NCBI RefSeq assembly: GCF_036898095.1
Contig: NC_090729.1
Span: 78,885,914 to 78,949,913, forward strand
Length of the DNA stretch: 64,000 nucleotides
Source of the DNA: Palaemon carinicauda
Taxonomy: Eukaryota > Arthropoda > Malacostraca > Decapoda > Palaemonidae
Direction: 5' to 3'
A program made the translations under genes and the position numbers. The notes beneath the pieces were generated by a model. The model ran no database searches, was not told the origin of the DNA, and worked only from the letters and a program-made list of their open reading frames with translations. How positions within the stretch are numbered: position 1 is the stretch's first letter; each line of letters starts with the position of its first letter. Below are positions 1 through 8,962 of this stretch, in pieces.

Positions 1-250
1 CCAATCATGGAGATGAGGTCATAGGTCGGCAACCACCGCCCTACTTCCTGCGCATTTACCTAGCAATTAATATTTTTATCTTAATCATTTTATATGTAAC
101 AAATCACCCTCCACCAGACTCAAAGCGTGCCCCAAGCCATGTAGAATTCAAATCTACTATAAAACAAAGAAAATATCATTAACTTTCAATAAAAAACAAA
201 CTCTCACTGAAATTTACTCTACTTAAAACAAAGTCTCCATGATCCTGAAG

Positions 251-287
251 AAGCCTTGTTCATCCCCAACATGGGTGAACAAGACTT
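251..287. other. Imperfect hairpin / fold-back
   Basis: The left arm AAGCCTTGTTCATCCC and the right arm GGGTGAACAAGACTT are near-perfect reverse complements with two mismatches, separated by about 6 bases. It could be the end of a decayed mobile element, but no other element sequence was recognised around it. Confidence 0.5.
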
Positions 288-466
288 AGTTTAAAAATTC
301 ATAAATAATAACTGATACATTTCACAGCAAATAGAAACGGTGAACAATTATCAATAAAAAAGGAACTTATATACTAAATTCAGTAAAAACACTAATTATC
401 AGTGAATACGTTAAAAAAATAAAAAAATAAATAATCATTAATCAATACTATACATGCCTATAATCA

Positions 467-468
<2 letters not shown>

Positions 469-534
<66 letters not shown>
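469..534. repeat. (AT)n microsatellite
   Basis: About 33 uninterrupted AT dinucleotides. Confidence 0.99.
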
Positions 535-537
<3 letters not shown>

Positions 538-1194
538 TACTGCATAATTTATGAAGCAAACATATCATAGAGAACAGCAACTGCAATATATCAATTAAAC
601 CTTTGGAACAGAAAGTAACCTTCATATTTTAAAATACTTAAGTTGTCTAAATTCTACAGTCCACCAGTCAATGCAGTCATTGTACAAAGATAATGAATGC
701 CCTCATATGTCAAGCCTACACTCTGGCTCATTCATTGGACTCTCAGTCTGAGAAGGATCTAAGATATAGTACTGGTAAAAACAAACACATTACACAGTCA
801 TCATTTTCCTAATCAGAACTGACAACTGCTAGCAACACACTTTAAATTACACAAAAGAAACGTTTCACAAAAACGATTCCTCGCAAAATCATCAAAACAT
901 GTACACAGATGCTTAACATTCGCTCTCCAAAGATACTTTCGTATCCCTTGGGTATACTTGGATACACTATAGTCATAATCAAATAGTGAAAACAATAGTC
1001 ATTAAATATGGCCATAATAAAACATCACAATCAAATATCATTAATCCTAATGAAAGAGCATATAATATCTTCAAACATATTGAAACATAATCTAATATCT
1101 TTAAACAGCTTTATCCTAAACCAATGCACACCATCATCAAACAGTTAACCAACTGTATCATATTAATAAAAACTATCAGCCTAAAGAAAATCTC

Positions 1195-1530
1195 TGTTCC
1201 TCCACTCGGAACACTTCTGCAGGCTTCTGCAGGAATTCACGCAAAAAACAACAAAATGGCATTAGTGCAACTCATTTGGGTGATGCATTTACTCAGCACT
1301 GAGTGAGGCATGGCTGGGGTCCCCGGAACCACTCCCACTGCTGGAGTGTTCCCCACACCCCCGCATTCATTGTGTGAACTCTGGCGGGCGGTCTTCCTCA
1401 AAGCCTCTTGCTTTAAAGGCAACAAAGCATCATCTACCGAGATAGCTTTTGCCAACATAAAGAATCTAGCCTCCTTTCTCCCCCTCCACCGGGGTCAGGT
1501 TGGGCATCGAAAAAGTACTCATAACAGAAC
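1195..1530. other. GC-richer island of unknown nature
   Basis: This stretch is clearly richer in G and C than its surroundings, with runs such as GGGGTCCCCGG and CCCCACACCCCCGC. An 81-codon plus-strand frame (1310-1555) and a 73-codon minus-strand frame (1237-1458) cross it. Neither has recognisable motifs, and they overlap each other. It may be a decayed exon or part of an older mobile element. Confidence 0.35.
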
Positions 1531-2166
1531 ACCAGTCCAACCAGATGGTGAATAAACAAAAATAATCCCTCAATAACTACAACAGGGATGTCCAAATGTC
1601 CCTAGTTTTAATCTGTACCTGTCAACTTACAAGGGACATTAAAAACTCCAAGGGCATCTCAACCTACAAGTACAGAAAATGTCTCTGTCTTTCTCTCTCT
1701 CACTCTGTCTTGCATGCATTCTCTAAGCGCATCCTCCTTTCAAGAAGAAAGCTATGATGACAACATCACCTGAGCTATGTTTTCAAACTCTCCATATGCC
1801 CAATCATTCAAACTCCAAACGGTAAACTTCTGACACATTGTTTGTGTCGGCGACTGCAAACATGCTTTCTGGTACAAGTTTCACAACAGAAACATGCACT
1901 TAACACACATTGCCTTTCACAACAATCGGGTACTCTTATTTAGTGTATCTTATCTCTTTCGCTCATACTCAAACTAGGTTGAACTTAAGCAAAAATTATT
2001 TTAAGACATTTATTCATCTAAATTTGCCCTACATTATGCAAACAAGTGCTCTTGCATTAACAACCCATCAGCAAGAATTAATTGAAATAGGACCTACCTA
2101 GTGCAATTAAGAATAGGGAAAGTGATTCCCATCATTAAAACTTAAACAACAATAAATTACGTCAAA

Positions 2167-2790
2167 GTCGAGGCGGCAACGTCTTTTTATCAAGGTAAGG
2201 TGTCTGCAAGAGAACCTCATATCCTTATAATCCTTACCCAGCCTTCAATCTTCCTTCTTTATGACATCCCATCCATTCCCTTTATCCTTAACGAAAGATC
2301 CTAACCGCGAAACTTTATTAATTTTATCCCATCCTTACATCCCAACCATGTGTGCCATCTGCTCCTAACCTAATAACCTCACCCTGTGACAGTGTTAATT
2401 TCCATGCGATAATGTTCTTGGATTTTATTTGTTTAAAAGTTAAAACCACACGACTTCATCATGTTCTCAGCCTGTAGAAATAAATTGTGTAAGTGATCCG
2501 TCAATAACTTAATTTATTTTCCCTTTTCAGGGAATGAGATTCTTTGCTGAAGTCGTCCACGGTCTCTCCAACCCACGTGAAGCACAATCCTTGCGGCTTA
2601 AATCACCAAGAATATCTTTCCCCGTTGTGCTCCCTTTTTTATTCAAGTTCAGTGAAATAGGATTGCTGTAAATAGATCTGTTGTTGGTATTTATTGTCTT
2701 AATGGTGGGTGGGGACCTTAACCTCCTTTTTATTGTTCTTTTGTTCATGCCAGGAGTTCTTAACCAAGGCCGGACTCACACGGCGTAACA
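2167..2790 (+). mobile_element. 5'-truncated LTR (described in unit 1, repeated in all units)
   Basis: It aligns by eye along its length with 57937-58530 of the downstream 3' LTR; shared blocks include TTTATCCTTAACGAAAGAT and TGTGCCATCTGCTCC. It ends in CGGCGTAACA, the typical TAACA end, three bases before the primer binding site. An AATAAA lies at 2479-2484. About 330 bp of the LTR's 5' end (U3, where the promoter would lie) is missing, so units probably lack the normal element promoter. Minus-strand frames of 73 codons inside it are antisense noise. Confidence 0.85.
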
Positions 2791-2793
2791 AAC

Positions 2794-2814
2794 TGGTGAC
2801 TTTGACAGGATTCG
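2794..2814 (+). other. Primer binding site, tRNA-Arg type (repeated in all units)
   Basis: TGGTGACTTTGACAGGA follows the LTR end TAACA after the spacer AAC. Most units read TGGCGACTTTGACAGGA; units 1 and 3 have T at the fourth base. This resembles the complement of an arthropod tRNA-Arg 3' end (TGGCGACCGTGACAGGA), the primer used by 412/mdg1-type elements, with two central mismatches. The tRNA match is from memory of the family. Confidence 0.75.
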
Positions 2815-2935
2815 TTAAGATAGTCATTTAAAAATATTGTGATTAAAGTAAAAATTCCACCTTTCCTGTCTTTAACGACGAGACGAACCTTAATTTCCTT
2901 TTAACGTAAATTCTATTATCACTGGAGGTAGAACC

Positions 2936-3004
2936 ATGGAAGAAAAAAAGCCAAAATATTTTATATTTACTGCTAATATCGTGTGTTTATTGTCCGTTCG
3001 TTAG
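2936..3004 (+). CDS. Small leader ORF of 22 codons with strong start context (repeated in units)
   Basis: ACCATGG, a close match to the Kozak consensus, opens a 22-codon frame that begins MEEKKPK and ends CLLSVR before TAG. It is the first good ATG after the primer binding site. The frame stays open in every unit. Units 1-4 carry Thr and later units Ala at one codon, and His/Tyr alternates at another. It is not in frame with the gag piece. It may be a leader uORF or the relic first coding exon of gag; no homology was recognised. Confidence 0.3.
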   Translation: MEEKKPKYFIFTANIVCLLSVR

Positions 3005-3036
3005 CACAGCCAAAACCTCTCTTTTTAAAACACTCG

Positions 3037-3042
3037 GTAAGT
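3037..3042 (+). promoter_or_regulatory. Splice-donor-like site in leader
   Basis: The sequence CGGTAAGTATC fits the 5' splice consensus. A pyrimidine-rich TCTCTATAG at 4389-4397, just before the gag piece, and TTTTTCTAG near 4211 are candidate acceptors. A leader intron of about 1.36 kb would remove the minisatellite. This is a prediction only. Confidence 0.3.
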
Positions 3043-3765
3043 ATCAGTTGCGTTTAACAGAATAGCCAACCGTTTGTGACGAATTTGCATTTTGTTCATT
3101 TTTAGCAGAAGTTATCACAGTGATTAACATTTATCAAATATATTGTGGATTAAGTGCATGTTTTATTTTGTGTTGAAAAATAAGTAAAGTTTAAGAAATT
3201 TTACGAAAATGTACAATGAAACAGGCTGGTCTCATATCGAAACTCCTGGCTTACGTTTCACGTAAACGTTGTACGGCAGTGAGGGCACATTGCACAATTT
3301 GTGTTGGGTAACAGTAAAGAAGCATTGCATCCTTTGTTATTTCGTGTTTTTGTAATATTTGGTGGTTTGTTATTGTGAATTTATGTAATATTTTGTGAGA
3401 TATTTATTATGTACATGATTTTAAAGGGATAATTCTCGTACGATTATGTTAAAATTGTTAAACTAGCATTGAAGGATTTTGAATATCACATTCAATTCCA
3501 TTTTTCAGTAAGTATACGACCATTCAGATAAAATATCTTGGAGCTGTAATAGCTTAAATTCACTTTTGTTGAAGGGATATTTGTACAGGGGTTGATTATT
3601 CTTTGCAAGGCAATACGTAAGCTCAGTGACATTGTTTGATTTTATTCAATCTATTATACTTTAGGTATAAATACAAACTTTGCTTTAAGCCACAGTTATA
3701 AGTGATGGTGTTGCAGGGACGCACCCGCACATTTTTATAAACCCATTACTACTACATGTCTGGCG

Positions 3766-4145
3766 TACAGGAACACCCATTGCTGATTCCTATTTTATGT
3801 CTAGTGTACAGGATCACCAATCACTGTGATTCCATTTTTTATGTCTAGCGTACAGGAACACCCATCACTTTGATTCCTATTTTATGTCTAGTGTAGAGGA
3901 TCACCCATTGCTGTGATTCCATTTTTTATATCTAGTGTACAGAAACACCCATCGCTGTGATTCCAATTTTGTCTTCTCTATAGAATCACCCATCACTGTG
4001 ATTCAATTTTTATATCTTTCGTACAGTATCACCCATTGCTGTGATTCCTATTTTATCTCTAGTGAATAGGATCACCCATTGGTATAATTCCATTGTTTTT
4101 AGTGTGCATAATCACCTATTTCTGTGATCCCTGATGAAATTTTGT
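3766..4145 (+). repeat. ~43-bp hairpin minisatellite in leader (repeated in every unit)
   Basis: Nine imperfect monomers begin near 3766, 3807, 3851, 3894, 3938, 3981, 4022, 4065 and 4105 (spacing 40-44 bp). The core is TACAGGATCACCCATTGCTG followed by TGATTCCTATTTTATGTCTAG. Several monomers contain an inverted repeat, for example GAATCAC, then 8 bases, then GTGATTC, so a transcript could form a row of small hairpins. With 16 units this makes about 144 monomers in the window. Confidence 0.9.
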
Positions 4146-4397
4146 TGCTCATTGTTTTGGAAACCTTACAAAGAGACAAACTACGTGCCCACACATTGGC
4201 GTGATCCCTGTTTTTCTAGGTACTGTTTAATTCTTTGAGAGGCTTTCCTTTTAGTGATAGTTCTTTCCTGAAAGGTATTTTTACAGCCACCGTGTACTGT
4301 GCCCAGCTCCATCTTTATCATTTCTTCTGTGTAATTTCTTGCACGGTTAACACTCTAACTTGAGCTGTTGAGTTTGGTCTGGTCGCTGTCTCTATAG

Positions 4398-4619
4398 GGA
4401 ACTGGCAAAATAACTTCCACTGAGTTTGTGGGCTTGGCAGAACGAAAAGGCTATGAGGGAGACGCATTGTGAAGGTATGAGCGAGAACTCATGATTGAGG
4501 CCAAGGCCTGGAGAAGAGTCGTGCAAGAAAACATGTGGGATGATAGAGAAAGAGCGAGAGTGCATGAATTAAAGATGTGGGGAATGAGTATTCAATTAGC
4601 CCAGCTAATTAATTCTTAA
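4398..4619 (+). pseudogene. gag: gag N-terminal fragment (repeated in units)
   Basis: The frame reads TGKITSTEFVGLAERKGYEG, then a TGA at 4470-4472 (a Trp codon by one change), then a highly charged helical stretch containing RYERELMIEAKAW and DRERARVHELKMW. A charged RE/AHELEL-like region is usual in the N-terminal gag of Gypsy elements from fish and invertebrates. The fragment ends at TAA 4617-4619, in frame with the protease piece. Matrix/capsid and zinc-knuckle regions are absent. A Gypsy-type gag is supported by pattern only. Confidence 0.6.
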
Positions 4620-5117
4620 CCCCAACCCAATAGTGCCAAAGTCCAGCAGGACTATTGCAGTAAGGTTTGGTGCATTGAAGGAGTCACCAAAGACCTCCCT
4701 ATAGTAGAGCTGAAGGTAACCACGTCTCAGGTCAGCAAAGGGTGCAAACAAGAGACAGTGAGCAATGTCACACATGAAGGCTACAACTTGCTCTTGGGTC
4801 AAGACCTCCTGAAAGGCATACAGTGCGTGCCCATCAGGTGCATGAAGGCTGCCAAGCTGGAGCCCAAAACTGTGAGGATGCAACCTGCAGAGGAAAACGA
4901 ATGGCTAGGTAACATTGACCTTGGTGAGATAGCTTGGTTAAGTGAGGAGGGCCAGGAATCTTCCCTCCCAGCAACGAGTCTAAGCTCCATACCCGAGAAT
5001 TCTCTCCAGATGAACTTGTGCTGCTTACCAAAACTGGCGATAGGGGTATCTCAAAAACAAGGCCAGAGCTCTAAGAGGGTGCCAAAAAGGAAGTACCAAT
5101 TAGCCCTAAGACCCTAA
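4620..5117 (+). pseudogene. pol: Retropepsin C-terminal half plus linker (repeated in units)
   Basis: 165 open codons. Residues 20-60 show the retropepsin C-terminal pattern: VWCIEGVTKDLPIVELKV, then NVTHEGYNLLLGQDLL, where LLLGQDLL matches the hydrophobic-Gly-x-Asp flap-distal motif of Gypsy proteases (usually LLGND). The catalytic Asp-Thr/Ser-Gly segment should precede this but is missing, since gag sequence joins directly. After about residue 60 comes a low-complexity Ser/Pro linker ending KRKYQLALRP. An in-frame alternative start at the GTG of VSNVTHE gives 119 codons in most units. Units 6, 9, 13 and 14 are frameshifted by a 1-bp deletion. Several minus-strand frames of 63-99 codons lie opposite and are antisense noise. 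Confidence 0.7.
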
Positions 5118-5563
5118 AGAGCTAGACAGAGTTCGTCAGATTCTAGCTGTTGGATGAGATGCTGGAAAACTCCTGGGAAGCCGCCTATTTGAACGAAGTG
5201 GAAATTAATAATCTCTCTAACGAGGGCTTCTTGCTAAAGGATGAGGTACCTTCAAAATCTGTCAAGGTTCCCACGATCCTGCTGAGGTTATGAGCTAGCA
5301 AGTAGTTGTCAACTGTTACCCCCGGTTGTAGGTGCTAGGCATGGCCCTTGAGGGACTTGGAGGACAATTTGGTATGAAGTGTACTACCCAGCTGATGCAG
5401 CGTCAGTTCTGGACAGGCTTGCAAACAATTGTTAAGGCGTAGGTAGCCTACTGCCATCCTTGCCAAGTCACCAGCAACTCAAAGCAGGTAGTGTCGAAGG
5501 AATCTCTCCACATCATCCCATCCAAAAGTATTCCCTTCCCTGATGTGTGGGTGGAATATCTAA
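5118..5563 (+). pseudogene. pol: Integrase N-terminal linker and zinc-binding region (repeated in units)
   Basis: Across frameshifts one can follow the usual pre-integrase linker (LENSWEAAYLNEVEINN), then QVVVNCYPRL, then from 5332 MALEGLGGQFGMKCTTQL, RQFWTGLQTIVKA, a TAG at 5440-5442, and YCHPCQVTSNSKQ. The CHPC pair (5452-5463) is the Cys-x-x-Cys half of the HHCC zinc finger. The two His positions appear as Leu (in ALEG) and Gln (in GGQFG). The piece ends at VWVEYL, where it joins either the next unit's LTR or, in unit 16, the integrase core. Protease is followed directly by integrase with no reverse transcriptase between. Confidence 0.75.
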
Positions 5564-8500
5564 GTCGAGGCGGCAACGTCTTTTTATCAAGGTAAGGTGT
5601 CTGCAAGAGAACCTCATATCCTTATAATCCTTACCCAGCCTTCAATCTTCCTTCTTTATGACATCCCATCTATTCCCTTTATCCTTAACGAAAGATCCTA
5701 ACCGCGAAACTTTATTAATTTTATCCCATCCTTACATCCCAACCATGTGTGCCATCTGCTCCTAACCTAATAACCTCACCCTGTGACAGTGTTAATTTCC
5801 ATGCGATAATGTTCTTGGATTTTATTTGTTTAAAAGTTAAAACCACACGACTTCATCATGTTCTCAGCCTGTAGAAATAAATTGTGTAAGTGATCCGTCA
5901 ATAACTTAATTTATTTTCCCTTTTCAGGGAATGAGATTCTTTGCTGAAGTCGTCCACGGTCTCTCCAACCCACGTGAAGCACAATCCTTGCGGCTTAAAT
6001 CACCAAGAATATCTTTCCCCGTTGTGCTCCCTTTTTTATTCAAGTTCAGTGAAATAGGATTGCTGTAAATAGATCTGTTGTTGGTATTTATTGTCTTAAT
6101 GGTGGGTGGGGACCTTAACCTCCTTTATATTGTTCTTTTGTTCATGCCAGGAGTTCTTAACCAAGGCCGGACTCACACGGCGTAACAAACTGGCGACTTT
6201 GACAGGATTTGTTAAGATAGTCATTTAAAAATATTGTGATTAAAGTAAAAATTCCACCTTTCCTGTCTTTAACGACGAGACGAACCTTAATTTCCTTTTA
6301 AAGTAAATTCTATTATCACTGGAGTTAAAACCATGGAAGAAAAAAAGCCAAAACATTTTATATTTACTGCTAATATCGTGTGTTTATTGTCCGTTCGTTA
6401 GCACAGCCAAAACCTCTCTTTTTAAAACACTCGGTAAGTATCAGTTGCGTTTAACAGAATAGCCAACCGTTTGTGACGAATTTGCATTTTGTTCATTTTT
6501 AGCAGAAGTTATCACAGTGATTAACATTTATCAAATATATTGTGGATTAAGTGCATGTTTTATTTTGTGTTGAAAAATAAGTAAAGTTTAAGAAATTTTA
6601 CGAAAATGTACAATGAAACAGTCTGGTCTCATATCGAAACTCCTGGCTTACGTTTCACGTAAACGTTTTACGGCAGTGAGGGCACATTGTACGATTTATG
6701 TTGGGTAACAGTAAAGAAGCATTGCATCCTTTGTTATTTCGTGTTTTTGTAATATTTGGTGGTTTGTTATTGTGAATTTATATAATATTTTGTGAGATAT
6801 TTATTATGTACATGATTTTAAAGGGATAATTCTCGTACGAGTATGTTAAAATTGTTAAACTAGCATTGAAGGATTTTGAATATCACATTCAATTCCATTT
6901 TTCAGTAAGTATACGATCATTCAGATAAAATATCTTGGAGCTGTAATAGCTTAAATTCACTTTTGTTGAAGGGATATTTGTACAGGGGTTGATTATTCTT
7001 TGCAAGGCAATACGTAAGCTCAGTGACATTGTTTGATTTTATTCAATCTATTATACTTTAGGTATAAATACAAACTTTGCTTTAAGCCACAGAGTTATAA
7101 GTGATGGTGTTGCAGGGACGCACCCGCACATTTTTATAAACCCATTACTACTACATGTCTGGCGTACAGGAACACCCATTGCTGATTCCTATTTTATGTC
7201 TAGTGTACAGGATCACCAATCACTGTGATTCCATTTTTTATGTCTAGCGTACAGGAACACCCATCACTTTGATTCCTATTTTATGTCTAGTGTAGAGGAT
7301 CACCCATTGCTGTGATTCCATTTTTTATATCTAGTGTACAGAAACACCCATCGCTGTGATTCCAATTTTGTCTTCTCTATAGAATCACCCATCACTGTGA
7401 TTCAATTTTTATGTCTTTCGTACAGTATCACCCATTGCTGTGATTCCTATTTTATCTCTAGTGAATAGGATCACCCATTGGTATAATTCCATTGTTTTTA
7501 GTGTGCATAATCACCTATTTCTGTGATCCCTGATGAAACTTTGTTGCTCATTGTTTTGGAAACCTTACAAAGAGACAAACTACGTGCCCACACATTGGCG
7601 TGATCCCTGTTTTTCTAGGTACTGTTTAATTCTTTGAGAGGCTTTCCTTTTAGTGATAGTTCTTTTCTGAAAGGTATTTTTACAGCCACCGTGTACTGTG
7701 CCCAGCTCCATCTTTATCATTTCTTCTGTGTAATTTCTTGCACGGTTAACACTCTAACTTGAGCTGTTGAGTTTGGTCTGGTCGCTGTCTCTATAGGGAA
7801 CTGGCAAAATAACTTCCACTAAGTTTGTGGGCTTGGCAGAACGAAAAGGCTATGAGGGAGACGCATTGTGAAGGTATGAGCGAGAACTCATGATTGAAGC
7901 CAAGGCCTGGAGAAGAGTCGTGCAAGAAAAGATGTGGGATGATAGAGAAAGAGCGAGAGTGCATGAATTAAAGATGTGGGGAATGAGTATTCAATTAGCC
8001 CAGCTAATTAACTCTTAACCCCAACCCAATAGTGCCAAAGTCCAGCAGGACTATTGCAGTAAGGTTTGGTGCATTGAAGGAGTCACCAAAGACCTCCCTA
8101 TAGTAGAGCTGAAGGTAACCACATCTCAGGTCAGCAAAGCGTGCAAACAAGAGACAGTGAGCAATGTCACACATGAGGGCTATAACTTGCTCTTGGGTCA
8201 AGACCTCCTGAAAGGCATACAGTGCGTGCCCATCAGGTGCATGAAGGCTGCCAAGCTGGAGCCCAAAACTGTGAGGATGCAACCTGCAGAGGAAAACGAA
8301 TGGCTAGGTAACATTGACCTTGGTGAGATAGCTTGGTTAAGTGAGGAGGGCCAGGAATCTTCCCTCCCAGCAACGAGTCTAAGCTCCATACCCGAGAATT
8401 CTCTCCAGATGAACTTGTGCTGCTTTCCAACACTGGCGATAGGGGTACCTCAAAAACCAGGCCAGAGCTCTAAGAGGGTGCTAAAAAGGAAGTACCAATT

Positions 8501-8962
8501 AGTCCTAAGACCCTAAAGAGCTAGACAGAGTTCGTCAGATTCTAGCTGTTGGATGAGATGCTGGAAAACTCCTGGGAAGCCGCCTACTTGAACGAAGTGG
8601 AAATTAATAATCTCTCTAACGAGGACTTCTTGCTAAAGGATGAGGTACCTTCAAAATCTGTCAAGGTTCCCACGATCCTGCTGAGGTTATGAGCTAGCAA
8701 GTAGTTGTCAACTGTTACCCCCGGTTGTAGGTGCTAGGCATGGCCCTTGAGGGACTTGGAGGACAATTTGGTATGAAGTGTACTACCCAGCTGATGTAGC
8801 GTCAGTTCTGGACAGGCTTGCAAACAATTGTTAAGGCGTAGGTAGCCTACTGCCATCCTTGCCAAGTCACCAGCAACTCAAAGCAGGTAGTGTCGAAGGA
8901 ATTTCTCCAAATCATCCCATCCAAAAGTATTCCCTTCCCTGATGTGTGGGTGGAATATCTAA
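5564..8962 (+). repeat. Array unit 2
   Basis: 3399 bp. Private changes include CTTTATATTG in the LTR and GTCTGGTCTC in the leader. It has ACGAGTATG, which reappears only in units 12-15. The protease frame ends at 8516. Confidence 0.97.

Larger units (their letters stand above)
1..2166. other. AT-rich left flank, no gene recognised
   Basis: This flank is AT-rich DNA with only short chance open frames, the longest about 80 codons, and none resembles a family I know. It holds an (AT)n run, a hairpin near 251-287, a CT-rich patch near 1681-1710 and a GC-richer stretch near 1195-1530. It shows no similarity to the first 330 bp of the 3' LTR at 57607-57936, although that sequence would be expected just left of 2167 if the 5' LTR were complete. 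Confidence 0.7.
2167..5563 (+). repeat. Array unit 1
   Basis: 3397 bp. It joins the unrelated left flank at AAGTC (2165-2169). It carries PBS variant TGGTGAC, lacks one AG in CCACAGAGTTATAAG, and reads TTACTGCT in the leader ORF and TACCAAAACTGG in the protease piece. The protease frame ends at 5117. It is among the more divergent copies. Confidence 0.97.

Noticed and set aside
813..2101. Frames of 60-81 codons in the left flank as host genes
   Set aside because: They are short, overlapping, of biased composition, and lack domain motifs or convincing splice structure.
2527..2748. A 73-codon minus-strand basic frame repeated in 14 units
   Set aside because: It lies antisense within the LTR, is broken in units 2 and 16 by single changes, and has no recognisable homology.
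4605..4883. A 92-codon minus-strand frame (and frames of 63-99 codons nearby), repeated in every unit
   Set aside because: It is the exact antisense of the retropepsin fragment. Repetition comes from the array, not from selection, and there is no motif of its own.
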